Below are positions 54,347-63,404 of a stretch of 64,000 nucleotides of DNA, piece by piece. The translations under genes and the position numbers were made by a program. The DNA is taken from positions 5,958-69,957 of the forward strand of contig DAONTI010000022.1 of NCBI GenBank assembly GCA_035411585.1, in the 5' to 3' direction. The DNA is from MWDV01 sp002070715 (GTDB taxonomy: Bacteria; Verrucomicrobiota; Verrucomicrobiia; Limisphaerales; MWDV01). Position 1 is the first letter of the stretch. Every line of letters starts with the position of its first letter. The notes under the pieces were generated by a model, which saw only the letters and a program-made list of their open reading frames with translations, did no database searches and was not told where the DNA came from.

Positions 54347-56776
54347 ATGAAATCGTTCGCATCCATTTTCCGTCGCCCGCTTGGAGCGATCATCTTAGTC
54401 ACGATTTTTGCGTCGTCCGGCATCGGCCAGACCACTGCCGACACCAATCTGGCGCGGGGCAAATCTTACACGTTTTCGGCGCGCCCCAATTACGCGCATT
54501 GCACCGACCCCGGCGATGCCACGCAACTCACCGATGGCGTTTATACGCAGGGCTACTTCTGGACGCAGAAGAGCACCGTGGGTTGGCAAGGGGGCGGTCC
54601 GGTTGCCATCACGATTGACCTCGGCCAAATCGAACCCATCGGCGGCGTGTCCTTTAACACGGCGGCGGGTGTGGCGGGTGTCACCTGGCCGACCGGCATT
54701 GCCGTGCTGGTGAGCGATGATGGCCACGCGTTTCATGAAGCGGGAGAGTTGTTGGCGTTGAGTGCCGAACACGGACAGCCGCCGCGGACGGGTTACGCCA
54801 CGCATCGCTTTTGGACGCAGGCCCTTCGCGCGCACGGTCGGTATGTCATGCTGGTGGTGACCGGCGGGCACTACCTCTTTGCCGATGAGATCGAGGTGTA
54901 TCGCGGCGAACCCGGACTGCTCGCGGTGACGCCGACCGGACCGGTCATAACGGATGGCATCGCCTTTGCCAATCAACAACGGGTGCGGCAATCGGTGGAA
55001 CGTCGTCTGCGTCTCGACAAGCAAGCGGTGCGAGAGCTGGCGGATCAAACCAGGATTTCCGGCGCCGCGGCGAAAGAGATTCGCACCCTGCTGGCTGAGG
55101 TTGAAGCAGGTATCCCGAAGTTACCGCGGCAATACGGCGAGGACTTTCGCGCGGTCTTACCGTTGAATGCATTGCATCAGCAAGTGTTTCGGGCGCAAGC
55201 CGCGCTGTGGCGCGCAGTCGGAGCCGGTCCGCTTACCGTTTGGTCGTCGCCCGCGTGGGATCCGCTGGACCTCATTCATGCCGCGCCCAGAGCGGGTGCG
55301 CAGGTGGACGTTGCGTTGATGCAGAATGAGTTTCGCGCGGGCGCTTTCAATCTCAGCAACGCGACCGAGACGAATCAAAAGCTCACTTTGAAAATCGTCG
55401 GTTTGCCCGGCGGAACGAACCCGGACTGGATCACGGTGCACGAGGTACAATGGTTGGATACAAAATCCGGCCAACCGGTCGCAGCGGCACTGCCGGTGGC
55501 GGAGCGGGTTGACAACGGTTATCGCATTCAGGCTCCGGCAGGTTTGCCCCGCCAAGTCTGGCTGACCTTTCATCCGGTTGGCGTCCCGCCCGGCAAACAC
55601 GCGGGCCGCATCACGTTGACCGGTGGAGCGCAAACGCTTGAAGTGCCGGTGCGGGTGCGCGTTCACTCGTTGCGCTTTCCGGAACGGCCCAGTTTACATT
55701 TGGGCGGCTGGGATTACACCGACACCGAAGGCCGCGACATCACCCCGGCGAATCGCGATCTGGTCATCGCACATTTACAGGAACACTTCGTGGATTCACC
55801 GTGGGCAACATCGGGCGTCATGCCGGCTGGCAAATTCGGTGACGACGATCAATTCACGGTACAACCGGACACGGCCCAATTTGATCGCTGGCTGGAACGT
55901 TGGCCGAACGCCGTCCGGTATTGCGTCTTCTCAAATGTGCGCGATCAATTCGCCGGAGCAAAAATGGGAACGCCCACCTTCGAGAAGCGCGTCGGGACGT
56001 GGATCCGTTTCTGGGGGCAACACGCGCAGCAGCGCGGTTTGCGTCCGGAACAGCTCGCTTTGTTGCTGCTGGACGAACCCACCACCTCCGAACAAGACGC
56101 GATCATCCTCGCGTGGACGCGGGCCATCCACGCCGCGGCCACCGGCGTGAAGATTTGGGAAGATCCCATTCATGCCGATCCGTTTGCCGCCAATCAGGAG
56201 ATGCTGGCGGCGTGCGACGTCTTATGTCCAAACCGCACAAAACTTCTCGCCGAAGCGAAATACCGGGACTATTTCGCGGCGCACCTGCCGCCGAACGTCG
56301 AGCTGGCTTTTTATTCGTGCAGTAATCCGTTGCGCCTGCTGGATCCCTACAGTTACATCCGCCTGCAAGCCTGGTCCTGCTGGCAACAGGGCGCGCACTC
56401 CTCGTATTTCTGGGCGTTCAGCGACTCCGGCGGCGGCTCGTCGTGGAACGAATACGCGAGTCGCGGGCCGTCATACACGCCGTTCCTGCTCGACGCCGCT
56501 TCAGTCACGCCGGGCAAACACATGGAAGCGTTGCGGGAAAGCGCCGAGGATTACGAATACCTGGTCATGTTGCGGGACAAAATCGCGACGCTGGAACAAC
56601 AAGGCAAAAATCCTTCAGCCCTTGAGCGCGGACGACAACTGTTAACCACCGCCGCCCATCGCGTCCTGAGCGCGGACGGCGCGAGTGATCTGAGCTGGTT
56701 CGCCACCAAAGACCGCACCGTGGCCGATCAAGTACGTCGCGAAATTCTGGACGTGCTTACGGCGCTGGAACAGTGA
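54347..56776 (+). CDS. Secreted glycoside-hydrolase-like protein, DUF4091 type
   Basis: 809 residues from ATG 54347 (a GTG at 54329 is possible). Signal peptide (PLGAIILVTIFASSGIGQ). Residues about 30-190 look like an F5/8-type sugar-binding sandwich (DPGDATQLTDGVYTQGY; AITIDLGQIEPIGGVSFNT). A middle beta-domain precedes a barrel ending in the DUF4091 signature (RGPSYTPFLLDAASVTPGKHMEALRESAEDYEYLVML). LLLDEPTTSEQDAI is probably on the barrel. Extracellular glycan hydrolysis is inferred; no substrate evidence. Confidence 0.82.
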   Translation: MKSFASIFRRPLGAIILVTIFASSGIGQTTADTNLARGKSYTFSARPNYAHCTDPGDATQLTDGVYTQGYFWTQKSTVGWQGGGPVAITIDLGQIEPIGGVSFNTAAGVAGVTWPTGIAVLVSDDGHAFHEAGELLALSAEHGQPPRTGYATHRFWTQALRAHGRYVMLVVTGGHYLFADEIEVYRGEPGLLAVTPTGPVITDGIAFANQQRVRQSVERRLRLDKQAVRELADQTRISGAAAKEIRTLLAEVEAGIPKLPRQYGEDFRAVLPLNALHQQVFRAQAALWRAVGAGPLTVWSSPAWDPLDLIHAAPRAGAQVDVALMQNEFRAGAFNLSNATETNQKLTLKIVGLPGGTNPDWITVHEVQWLDTKSGQPVAAALPVAERVDNGYRIQAPAGLPRQVWLTFHPVGVPPGKHAGRITLTGGAQTLEVPVRVRVHSLRFPERPSLHLGGWDYTDTEGRDITPANRDLVIAHLQEHFVDSPWATSGVMPAGKFGDDDQFTVQPDTAQFDRWLERWPNAVRYCVFSNVRDQFAGAKMGTPTFEKRVGTWIRFWGQHAQQRGLRPEQLALLLLDEPTTSEQDAIILAWTRAIHAAATGVKIWEDPIHADPFAANQEMLAACDVLCPNRTKLLAEAKYRDYFAAHLPPNVELAFYSCSNPLRLLDPYSYIRLQAWSCWQQGAHSSYFWAFSDSGGGSSWNEYASRGPSYTPFLLDAASVTPGKHMEALRESAEDYEYLVMLRDKIATLEQQGKNPSALERGRQLLTTAAHRVLSADGASDLSWFATKDRTVADQVRREILDVLTALEQ

Positions 56777-57008
56777 TCGAAGCGGATTTGGCGGCTGGCA
56801 ATGGAGCGACCCGTTGAGCGGTTTCATCAAACCGCCGGACGTCAAGATCGTAGACATTGCGGATATCTACGGGCTGATCTTGATTTGGCCGCGCAGAAGA
56901 TTGGCACGAACCCCAAGCGCGCCGCCGGGCCGAATCCCGCCCCTGGGACGCGGGGTTTCCGCATGACTGTGGGATGGACAAACGCGGCGCCGCTGCAATC
57001 ATGCGGGC

Positions 57009-58115
57009 GTGCGTTTTCTGATGCTCAACTGGCGCGACCCTCACAATCCGCGCGCGGGTGGCGCGGAACGGGTGTCGCTGGCCTATCTCGCGGCCCTGGT
57101 CCGTCGAGGCCATGAGGTGTGCTGGTTCGCCAACCACTATCCGGGCGCGGCGACGGAGGAGGAACTGGCGGGCATCCGATTGGTGCGCGGCGGCGGCCGG
57201 GGCACGTCCATTGTGAAGGCGATGCAGTGGTATCGCCGGCAGCCTCAGTTTGACTTGGTGATTGACCAGCACCATGGCATCCCTTGGTACGCGCCCTGGT
57301 GGTGCCGCACAAACTGCGTGGCCTACATTCATGAAGTGTTGGGGCCGATCTGGCATGTGTTTTATCCGGGTCTTTCCGGGCACATTGGCCGCTGGCAGGA
57401 GCGGTGGACGCACCGGCTTTACCGGCGCGTGCCGTTTTGGGTGCCGTCGGAATCCACCCGCCGGGGATTGCTCACCCACGGGGTGCGTTCGGTCACGGTG
57501 CATCTGAACGGATGCGACACGCCGCCGCTGCCGCAGTTGGCCGCCAAATCCCCGGGGCCGCCCTGGCGACTAGCGGTCGTCTCCCGGTTGGCGCCAAACA
57601 AACGCGTGGATCACGCTCTCCGCACCTTGCGCGTGCTGCTGAATCAAGGCTTCGACGCCACGCTGACAGTGGTGGGAGACGGCGAGGCCGCGCCCACCTT
57701 GCGTCCGTTGGCGCGCGAATGGGCTTTGGACTCTCGCGTGGTTTTCACCGGCGCCCTATCCGAAGACCGCAAGAACGCCGTGTTGCGCGAGGCGCATGTG
57801 CTGCTGCACGCGTCGGTGCGCGAGGGCTGGGGATTGAATGTCGTGGAAGCGAATGCCATGGGCACACCCGCCGTCGTTTATCCGGTGGACGGTTTGGTGG
57901 ATTCAACCGTGCATGGCCGCACCGGTCTCGTGGTGGACCGCGAAAGCCCGGAAGCCTTGGCGCAGGGTGTTCGCGCCTTGCTGGGAAATCCCGCCGCCTA
58001 TGAAACCATGCGGCACGAGGCTTGGACCCGGGCGAAATCCCTGCAGTGGGACAACGTCCTGCCGCCAACGTGCGACTGGCTCGAAGCGCAGGCCCGCCGC
58101 TCCGCGCCCGCGTGA
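57009..58115 (+). CDS. Glycosyltransferase family 4
   Basis: 368 residues from GTG 57009, where the GT-B fold starts (RFLMLNWRDPHNPRAGGAERV). Donor-site motif SVREGWGLNVVEANAMGTPAVVYPVDG with the EGWG/E-x7-E pattern. Cytoplasmic, adding a sugar to a lipid or polysaccharide acceptor. A stand-alone gene among secreted proteins. Acceptor unknown. Confidence 0.92.
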   Translation: MRFLMLNWRDPHNPRAGGAERVSLAYLAALVRRGHEVCWFANHYPGAATEEELAGIRLVRGGGRGTSIVKAMQWYRRQPQFDLVIDQHHGIPWYAPWWCRTNCVAYIHEVLGPIWHVFYPGLSGHIGRWQERWTHRLYRRVPFWVPSESTRRGLLTHGVRSVTVHLNGCDTPPLPQLAAKSPGPPWRLAVVSRLAPNKRVDHALRTLRVLLNQGFDATLTVVGDGEAAPTLRPLAREWALDSRVVFTGALSEDRKNAVLREAHVLLHASVREGWGLNVVEANAMGTPAVVYPVDGLVDSTVHGRTGLVVDRESPEALAQGVRALLGNPAAYETMRHEAWTRAKSLQWDNVLPPTCDWLEAQARRSAPA

Positions 58116-58355
58116 ACCGAATGCCTGCCGCTCAAAATTCAGCCGACATTCCCCGTCCGATAAAGCGCCAACTCAACATCTGCAACCATCCGCGACCAGC
58201 AGCAAGGATCGTTTGACAGCCCGGCGATGCTTTGCAAATGTGCCATCATGTTTGGCCGCACTCATGACCGACTCTTCTCCACGTTCCCGACGCACAGCAG
58301 TTGCCGATGCGTCGCGCCATTCCCCACTGGCAATCACAACCCCGGGCCACGCAAC

Positions 58356-59540
58356 GTGAACTTGAACAACGAGACTTTGCGCCTCTGGGTTGTCCGTTGG
58401 TCCGGCATTGCCTGGCTGGCTATCGCTCTGGGGACGGTGGTGGCAGCATCAGCTCAATCACGCCTGGCCATCGGCCCCTACGTACAGAATGTGGGCAAAC
58501 GCAACGCCACCATCTGCTGGGCCACGGTGAGCGGCGAGGTCACAGTTTCTTCGTCGGAGTTAACCAACGCCCCCTTTCGCGAATACCAGATGCACACGGT
58601 GCCGCTGCGCGGCCTGAAGCCGGCGACCACTTACACCTACACAGTGACGGGCGACGCCGGCGAGGACGGGCGCTGCACGTTCACGACGGTGCCGGAAGGG
58701 GAACATGCCTTCACGTTCGCGGTCATCAGCGACACGCAGAACCGCGGTAACGCTGCGCATCGTCCACTGATTGAGCAGATCAGGGCCATCCAACCCGATC
58801 TGCTGTTCAATGTGGGGGATCTGGTGGCGGACGGCCGCAACCTCGGCGATTGGGAGGAATTCTTCCGGGTCGAAGGCGAGCTGCTGCGGAACGTGCCGTT
58901 GTATGCGGTACTCGGCAATCATGATCGCGCCGCAACGCTGTATTTTCAGTTTTTCGTCCTCCCGGGGAATGAGCGGTACTATTCGTTTAACCGGGGTACC
59001 ACGCATTTCGTGGTGCTCGACAGCCCGGGGCCTTACCCGCCGGAAGACAATCAGGCCATCACCCCAGCCGCGCGGGCCTGGTTTCAGGAGCAACGGGAGC
59101 AATACTGGCGGGAGCAGATCCAGTGGCTGCAAGACGATCTGGCGGGGCACCCGGACGCGAAATATATCTTCGTCTTTTTGCACCATCCCCTTTACAGCGT
59201 CAAACGGGAGCGGGTCAAAGCCAGCCGGGCGTTGTGCGACCGATTCGGCGGCCTCTTTCAAGCACACGCGGTCACGGCGGTCTTTTCGGGTCACGATCAT
59301 CACTACCACCATGCCGTGGCCGGAGGGGTTCACTTTGTGGGCGGCGGCGCGGCGGGCGGGAAGGCGCGTCCAATAGATGATCATCACCCGGAGACGGTGA
59401 AGAGTGCGAGTGTGGAATCGTTCATGCGGGTTGAGGTGGGCCTTAATGAGGCAAAAGTCTGGGTCACGGATGTGGCCGGCAATACGGTGGACGAGTTTGT
59501 ATTGATGCCCCGCCAAGAGGCCGCTCCGACGAGTCCGTGA
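58356..59540 (+). CDS. Purple-acid-phosphatase-like metallophosphoesterase
   Basis: 394 residues from GTG 58356, giving a clean signal peptide (VRWSGIAWLAIALGTVVAASAQ). N-terminal fibronectin-like domain (about 30-115), then a two-metal phosphoesterase: VISDTQ, LLFNVGDLVADG, AVLGNHDR, FLHHPLYS and VFSGHDHHYHH. Secreted phosphatase. The upstream frame to 58227 lacks a signal-like start. Confidence 0.88.
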   Translation: MNLNNETLRLWVVRWSGIAWLAIALGTVVAASAQSRLAIGPYVQNVGKRNATICWATVSGEVTVSSSELTNAPFREYQMHTVPLRGLKPATTYTYTVTGDAGEDGRCTFTTVPEGEHAFTFAVISDTQNRGNAAHRPLIEQIRAIQPDLLFNVGDLVADGRNLGDWEEFFRVEGELLRNVPLYAVLGNHDRAATLYFQFFVLPGNERYYSFNRGTTHFVVLDSPGPYPPEDNQAITPAARAWFQEQREQYWREQIQWLQDDLAGHPDAKYIFVFLHHPLYSVKRERVKASRALCDRFGGLFQAHAVTAVFSGHDHHYHHAVAGGVHFVGGGAAGGKARPIDDHHPETVKSASVESFMRVEVGLNEAKVWVTDVAGNTVDEFVLMPRQEAAPTSP

Positions 59541-59675
59541 AAAAGAAGCGAATGGAACATCGGCAAAATAACGCCCGCGTCAGGAAGGGGCGGCGATGAC
59601 CCGTGGGTTAACCTCATTGGTCCGGCCTTTGATCTTGCGCCTTTCGGTCAGCTTCAGTTCGCTGTCCACAACTTT

Positions 59676-60398
59676 ATGAAAACAATCTGTTCCTTGTTCC
59701 TGTCGCTGGGGCTTTTAGCGATCTGCGTTGGCGCGTCATCCGGTATCGCCGCCGACGCCGTGCCCGAGCCTACGGTTGAACCGCCCGTCATCACGCCCGG
59801 TCCGCCGCCGTCCGATGCCATTGTGTTGTTTGACGGCAAGAATTTGGATCAATGGCGGGGAAGCAAGAATCGTCCGGCGCGCTGGAAGATCGAAGACGGT
59901 GCGATGGTAGTCAATGGAACGGGTAGCATTTACACGCGCCAAGCCTTTGGAGATTGCCAGTTGCACGTGGAATGGGCCACGCCCGCCCAAGTGGAGGGCG
60001 AGGGACAAGGCCGGGGGAACAGCGGCATTTTTCTCATGGACCATTACGAGGTGCAGGTGCTGGATTCCCACCAGAACCCGACGTATTACCACGGCCAGGC
60101 CGGCGCGATTTACAAACAATCCCCACCACTGGTCAATGCCAGCCGGCCCCCCGGTGAATGGCAATCCTTCGATATCATTTTTCGCGCGCCCCGGCGCAAC
60201 GCAGCGGGTCAGGTGATCAAACCCGCCACCATCACCGTTCTTCACAACGGCATCCTCGTCCAGGATCATTTTGAAATCCTGGGCAACACCCGGGATCGCA
60301 AGCCGCGCTACGAATCGCATCCGGACAAACTGCCGCTGTCGTTGCAGGACCACGGCAATCCGGTGCGATACCGCAACATCTGGATCCGCGAACTGTAG
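59676..60398 (+). CDS. DUF1080/3-keto-disaccharide-hydrolase-like protein
   Basis: 240 residues with signal peptide (ICSLFLSLGLLAICVGASSG). Concanavalin-like fold: VLFDGKNLDQWRG, GNSGIFLMDHYEVQVLDS and GEWQSFDIIFRAPR are family hallmarks. Such proteins bind or cleave oxidised sugars in Verrucomicrobiota and Planctomycetota. Periplasmic or surface. Confidence 0.92.
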   Translation: MKTICSLFLSLGLLAICVGASSGIAADAVPEPTVEPPVITPGPPPSDAIVLFDGKNLDQWRGSKNRPARWKIEDGAMVVNGTGSIYTRQAFGDCQLHVEWATPAQVEGEGQGRGNSGIFLMDHYEVQVLDSHQNPTYYHGQAGAIYKQSPPLVNASRPPGEWQSFDIIFRAPRRNAAGQVIKPATITVLHNGILVQDHFEILGNTRDRKPRYESHPDKLPLSLQDHGNPVRYRNIWIREL

Positions 60399-60553
60399 GC
60401 ATCCTCCCGGAGCGATGTTTGTCTGATCAACGCGTGGATCATCCTTCAACGGTAGCCTGACTCGATCGGACGCCGGCCCGGCGCGGCAATCACCACCACC
60501 TGCGCCAACCACGCAATCCAGCCGATCCGCCAAGCGAAGTCGCTGCCGCGCTT

Positions 60554-61315
60554 CTACGCGAGAAAATCCAGCACCATGCGGACGAACTTCGCGGGGGCGT
60601 CCACATGTACCCAGTGGCCGGCTTCCGCAATGGTTTGCAGCACGGCCTGCGGAAACATCTGCCGGATCAAATCCAGGTCGGCGTCGGTCACGTAATCCGA
60701 TTGACCACCGCGGATGAATAGCGCCGGCTTGGTGCAGGGTTGCCCGGACTCCAACGCCGCTCCCAGCAGGCGGCGGTTTTCCCAAATGGCGGTCAAATTC
60801 GCCTTCCAGCGGAGCGCCCCGGCGGGGCCGCGCGCCACGTTGGTCAACAAAAACTGGCGCAACTCCGTATCCGGCACGGCCCCGGCCAGTGCGGCATCCA
60901 GTTCGGTGCGGTGTCGGAACCGGCCCAGGTCCAGGGCCAGCAACGCCTCCAGGGTGCCGGAATTCCTCGGCGCATGGGCTCGCGGCGAGATGTCCACCAC
61001 CACCAGTTTCCCCACCTGATCCGGATACAGCAGCGCGAATTGCATGGCGGTCTTGCCGCCCATCGAATGACCCAGCACATGCGCGCGGGTCAGTCCCTGC
61101 GCCTGCATGAATTCGTGCAGGTCGCGCGCCATGTGGTCGTAACCGAACTCCGGACTGTGCGGCGACAACCCGTGATTGCGCTGGTCCACGGCAAAGACTT
61201 GGAAACGCGCGGCAAACTGGCGCGCCAGCGGCAACCAGTTGTGCAGCGAGCCCAGCAGGCCGTGCAGCACAATCAACGGCGGGCCTTCACCGAGCGTGCG
61301 AAAATGAAGTTCCAT
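60554..61315 (-). CDS. Alpha/beta-hydrolase (YbfF-like esterase)
   Basis: 253 residues. Oxyanion region VLHGLLGSLHNW, nucleophile elbow LGHSMGGKTAMQ (Ser), acid in FIRGGQSDYVTDADL and His in EAGHWVHVDAP. No signal peptide, so cytoplasmic. Substrate unknown. Confidence 0.9.
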   Translation of the reverse strand: MELHFRTLGEGPPLIVLHGLLGSLHNWLPLARQFAARFQVFAVDQRNHGLSPHSPEFGYDHMARDLHEFMQAQGLTRAHVLGHSMGGKTAMQFALLYPDQVGKLVVVDISPRAHAPRNSGTLEALLALDLGRFRHRTELDAALAGAVPDTELRQFLLTNVARGPAGALRWKANLTAIWENRRLLGAALESGQPCTKPALFIRGGQSDYVTDADLDLIRQMFPQAVLQTIAEAGHWVHVDAPAKFVRMVLDFLA

Positions 61316-61382
61316 GTGGATCAGGCCGGTGTGGTCTGCGGTTACCGGCCTTCACGCCTGTCGTTCCACGAGCCACCCAGCG

Positions 61383-63404
61383 TCATTCCACAAACTCCAG
61401 CACGCCAAACTTCTCGGGCACATGGAAACTGCGGCTCAACGTTGGATTCCACGCGAGGAAGGCGTTGTTCGCCCGGTCGCAGCGGAAGAAGTTCAGCCGC
61501 CATTGGGTGCCGGCTTTGGGCGGGGTTGCCGTCAGCGCTTTCAAGGGAATGCGCATTTCGCACGTCCAACGTTTCGCGTGCGGGTCCACCTTGGCCGCGG
61601 ATAGGAAGCCGCTGCTCCAGGCGAAATCGCGCTGGGGCAGATCAAGCAGCAGATCCAGTTTCTCGTTCGTGGGGGCCACTTGAAACTCCGCATAGTGCCG
61701 CAGTTTTTCCGGCTCGCTGGCAATGAAGACCTCCACCACATCCCGGTCCCACAAGCTGGCGTCCGGCTGATCCATGGCATAACGCTCGGCATCCCCTTCC
61801 CCGCGGGCCGGCGTGAACATCGTGAGTTCGGTGTACGGTGACTCATAGGCCAGGTAGAGCGCGTTGTTCGACCACAACACGCGCACCGTGGTGGTCAATT
61901 CCGGCCGCGCGGCGCCGTCGGCGGTCGCGTATTCCAACAGAATCGGCGAGGTCGTTTGCCAGAGCGGATTCTCCAGTTCGCCATCGGGTTCAAAGTCCTG
62001 GCTGATGTGCCGCGCCCGCGCCACCGGCAGCGGCAGCGAGCGCGCCAGGAGCTTGCGGGCGTTGTCGAAATAGACTTTGCGCAGCACTTCGGCCGGCAGC
62101 CCGATGGCACTGATCGTCCAATCCCCCTGAATGGGCGTCATGTGCGGCCAGTCCCGATCGTGCGTTTCGAGCCAGCGCCATTCCTTGGCAAAGAAAACCT
62201 CCGCATCGGCGTCGGTGGGCGGCGGTTCGTTGCCGCTGCTGCCGAGGATCAGCCGGTTATAGACCATGAAATCCGTGCCGAACAGGATGCGATCCTGATG
62301 TTTGAGAAAGAGCCGGCGCACTTGGTCGGGCGGATGCCGGCCAATTTCCGGAATGCGCGCCGCCAGATCGGCGTACATGTTGGGCCGGCGATCCAGCGCC
62401 CGTTCCACCCAGTCAATGTCCTCGGCGTTGTTGGCAAAATGCACGCAGACGAATTTGGTCTGCGGATGCCGCGCGACGACCCGGTCCAGCGCCTCGAGCA
62501 ATTCCATGCGGGGCGGATACTTGTTGGTGTCGCCAAACCACCAGCCGGGATGATCCTTGAGCTCCTGCCAACGTTCATTCTGCTCGTTGTACGGCGCCCA
62601 AAACGCCTTCGGATCGGCCACGTGAATGGAAACGGGCATGTCCAACTCGCCGCATTTCGCCCACATCAAGTCGAGTTTGGGATCGTCAATCCGGATGGTC
62701 CGGCCCGCGCCATCCCGGAGCGTCAGCCCGAGCCGTTTGTATTCCTTGAAACCCGCCGCGCCCAGACGATGCCCCTCCACGATCTGTTGCGCCGCCCGCT
62801 CCGCGAAGTCCGGCTCATCCCAGCCCTGGTAATCGAGGATCATGTATTGCAGAAACCGCCCGGGATACAGCGCGTCCATGAGGGCTTTGTTCCGCTCAAA
62901 TTCCGAGGGCTGATCCGGGGCGGGGCGCGTGACCGTGCCGCCGCTCAAATTCACCACCAGGCCGACCCCGACGGCGTCCATGATCTTGATCGTGCGGGTC
63001 ACATGCTGCGTCGTGCCGTTGATATGCTGGTGCATGTCAATCGTGCGGTGCGCCGCGCGCCACGCATCCGCTTGCCGCCGGACTTCGGCAACGCTCTGGT
63101 CCGCCGCGCCAACGGAAAACGGCAGCACGGTGGCTGCCAGCACCGCCACCAACCCTAGCCACGCGCGGAAACCCAACCGGCCCCCCAGCCTCCGGCCAGG
63201 CTCCGGCTCCTTGTGCGACGTTGGGCCGGTGACCGGGCGATTCGTGGAAAGTGAACTGTTGCCGCCCGGTTCAATGAAACCGGCCGCCGCTTGGCCGGTC
63301 GCCGACGGCCCTGTTCGCACCAGCCGATCAACGGCTTCTCTTTCCCCAACGGAAGACGATAATTGGGTTTTGCGCATCGTGGTTTTCATGCCTGACGTTT
63401 CCAA
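61383..63404 (-). CDS. Amidohydrolase-2 family protein with CBM9-like C-terminal domain
   Basis: Up to 673 residues. The start is uncertain: ATG 63404, 63389 and 63377 are all far before a hydrophobic segment (LGLVAVLAATVLPFSVGAA, about 85-105), leaving an odd 80-residue Gly/Pro-rich leader. The true start may be later. Residues about 120-440 are an amidohydrolase barrel: TIDMHQHING (metal His-x-His), FVCVHFANNAEDIDWV and ILFGTDFMVYNR (metal Asp). The C-terminal 200 residues resemble a CBM9 sandwich (LWSNNALYLAYESPYT; DVVEVFIASEPEKLRHYAEFQVAP). Exported; substrate unknown. Confidence 0.85.
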   Translation of the reverse strand: METSGMKTTMRKTQLSSSVGEREAVDRLVRTGPSATGQAAAGFIEPGGNSSLSTNRPVTGPTSHKEPEPGRRLGGRLGFRAWLGLVAVLAATVLPFSVGAADQSVAEVRRQADAWRAAHRTIDMHQHINGTTQHVTRTIKIMDAVGVGLVVNLSGGTVTRPAPDQPSEFERNKALMDALYPGRFLQYMILDYQGWDEPDFAERAAQQIVEGHRLGAAGFKEYKRLGLTLRDGAGRTIRIDDPKLDLMWAKCGELDMPVSIHVADPKAFWAPYNEQNERWQELKDHPGWWFGDTNKYPPRMELLEALDRVVARHPQTKFVCVHFANNAEDIDWVERALDRRPNMYADLAARIPEIGRHPPDQVRRLFLKHQDRILFGTDFMVYNRLILGSSGNEPPPTDADAEVFFAKEWRWLETHDRDWPHMTPIQGDWTISAIGLPAEVLRKVYFDNARKLLARSLPLPVARARHISQDFEPDGELENPLWQTTSPILLEYATADGAARPELTTTVRVLWSNNALYLAYESPYTELTMFTPARGEGDAERYAMDQPDASLWDRDVVEVFIASEPEKLRHYAEFQVAPTNEKLDLLLDLPQRDFAWSSGFLSAAKVDPHAKRWTCEMRIPLKALTATPPKAGTQWRLNFFRCDRANNAFLAWNPTLSRSFHVPEKFGVLEFVE

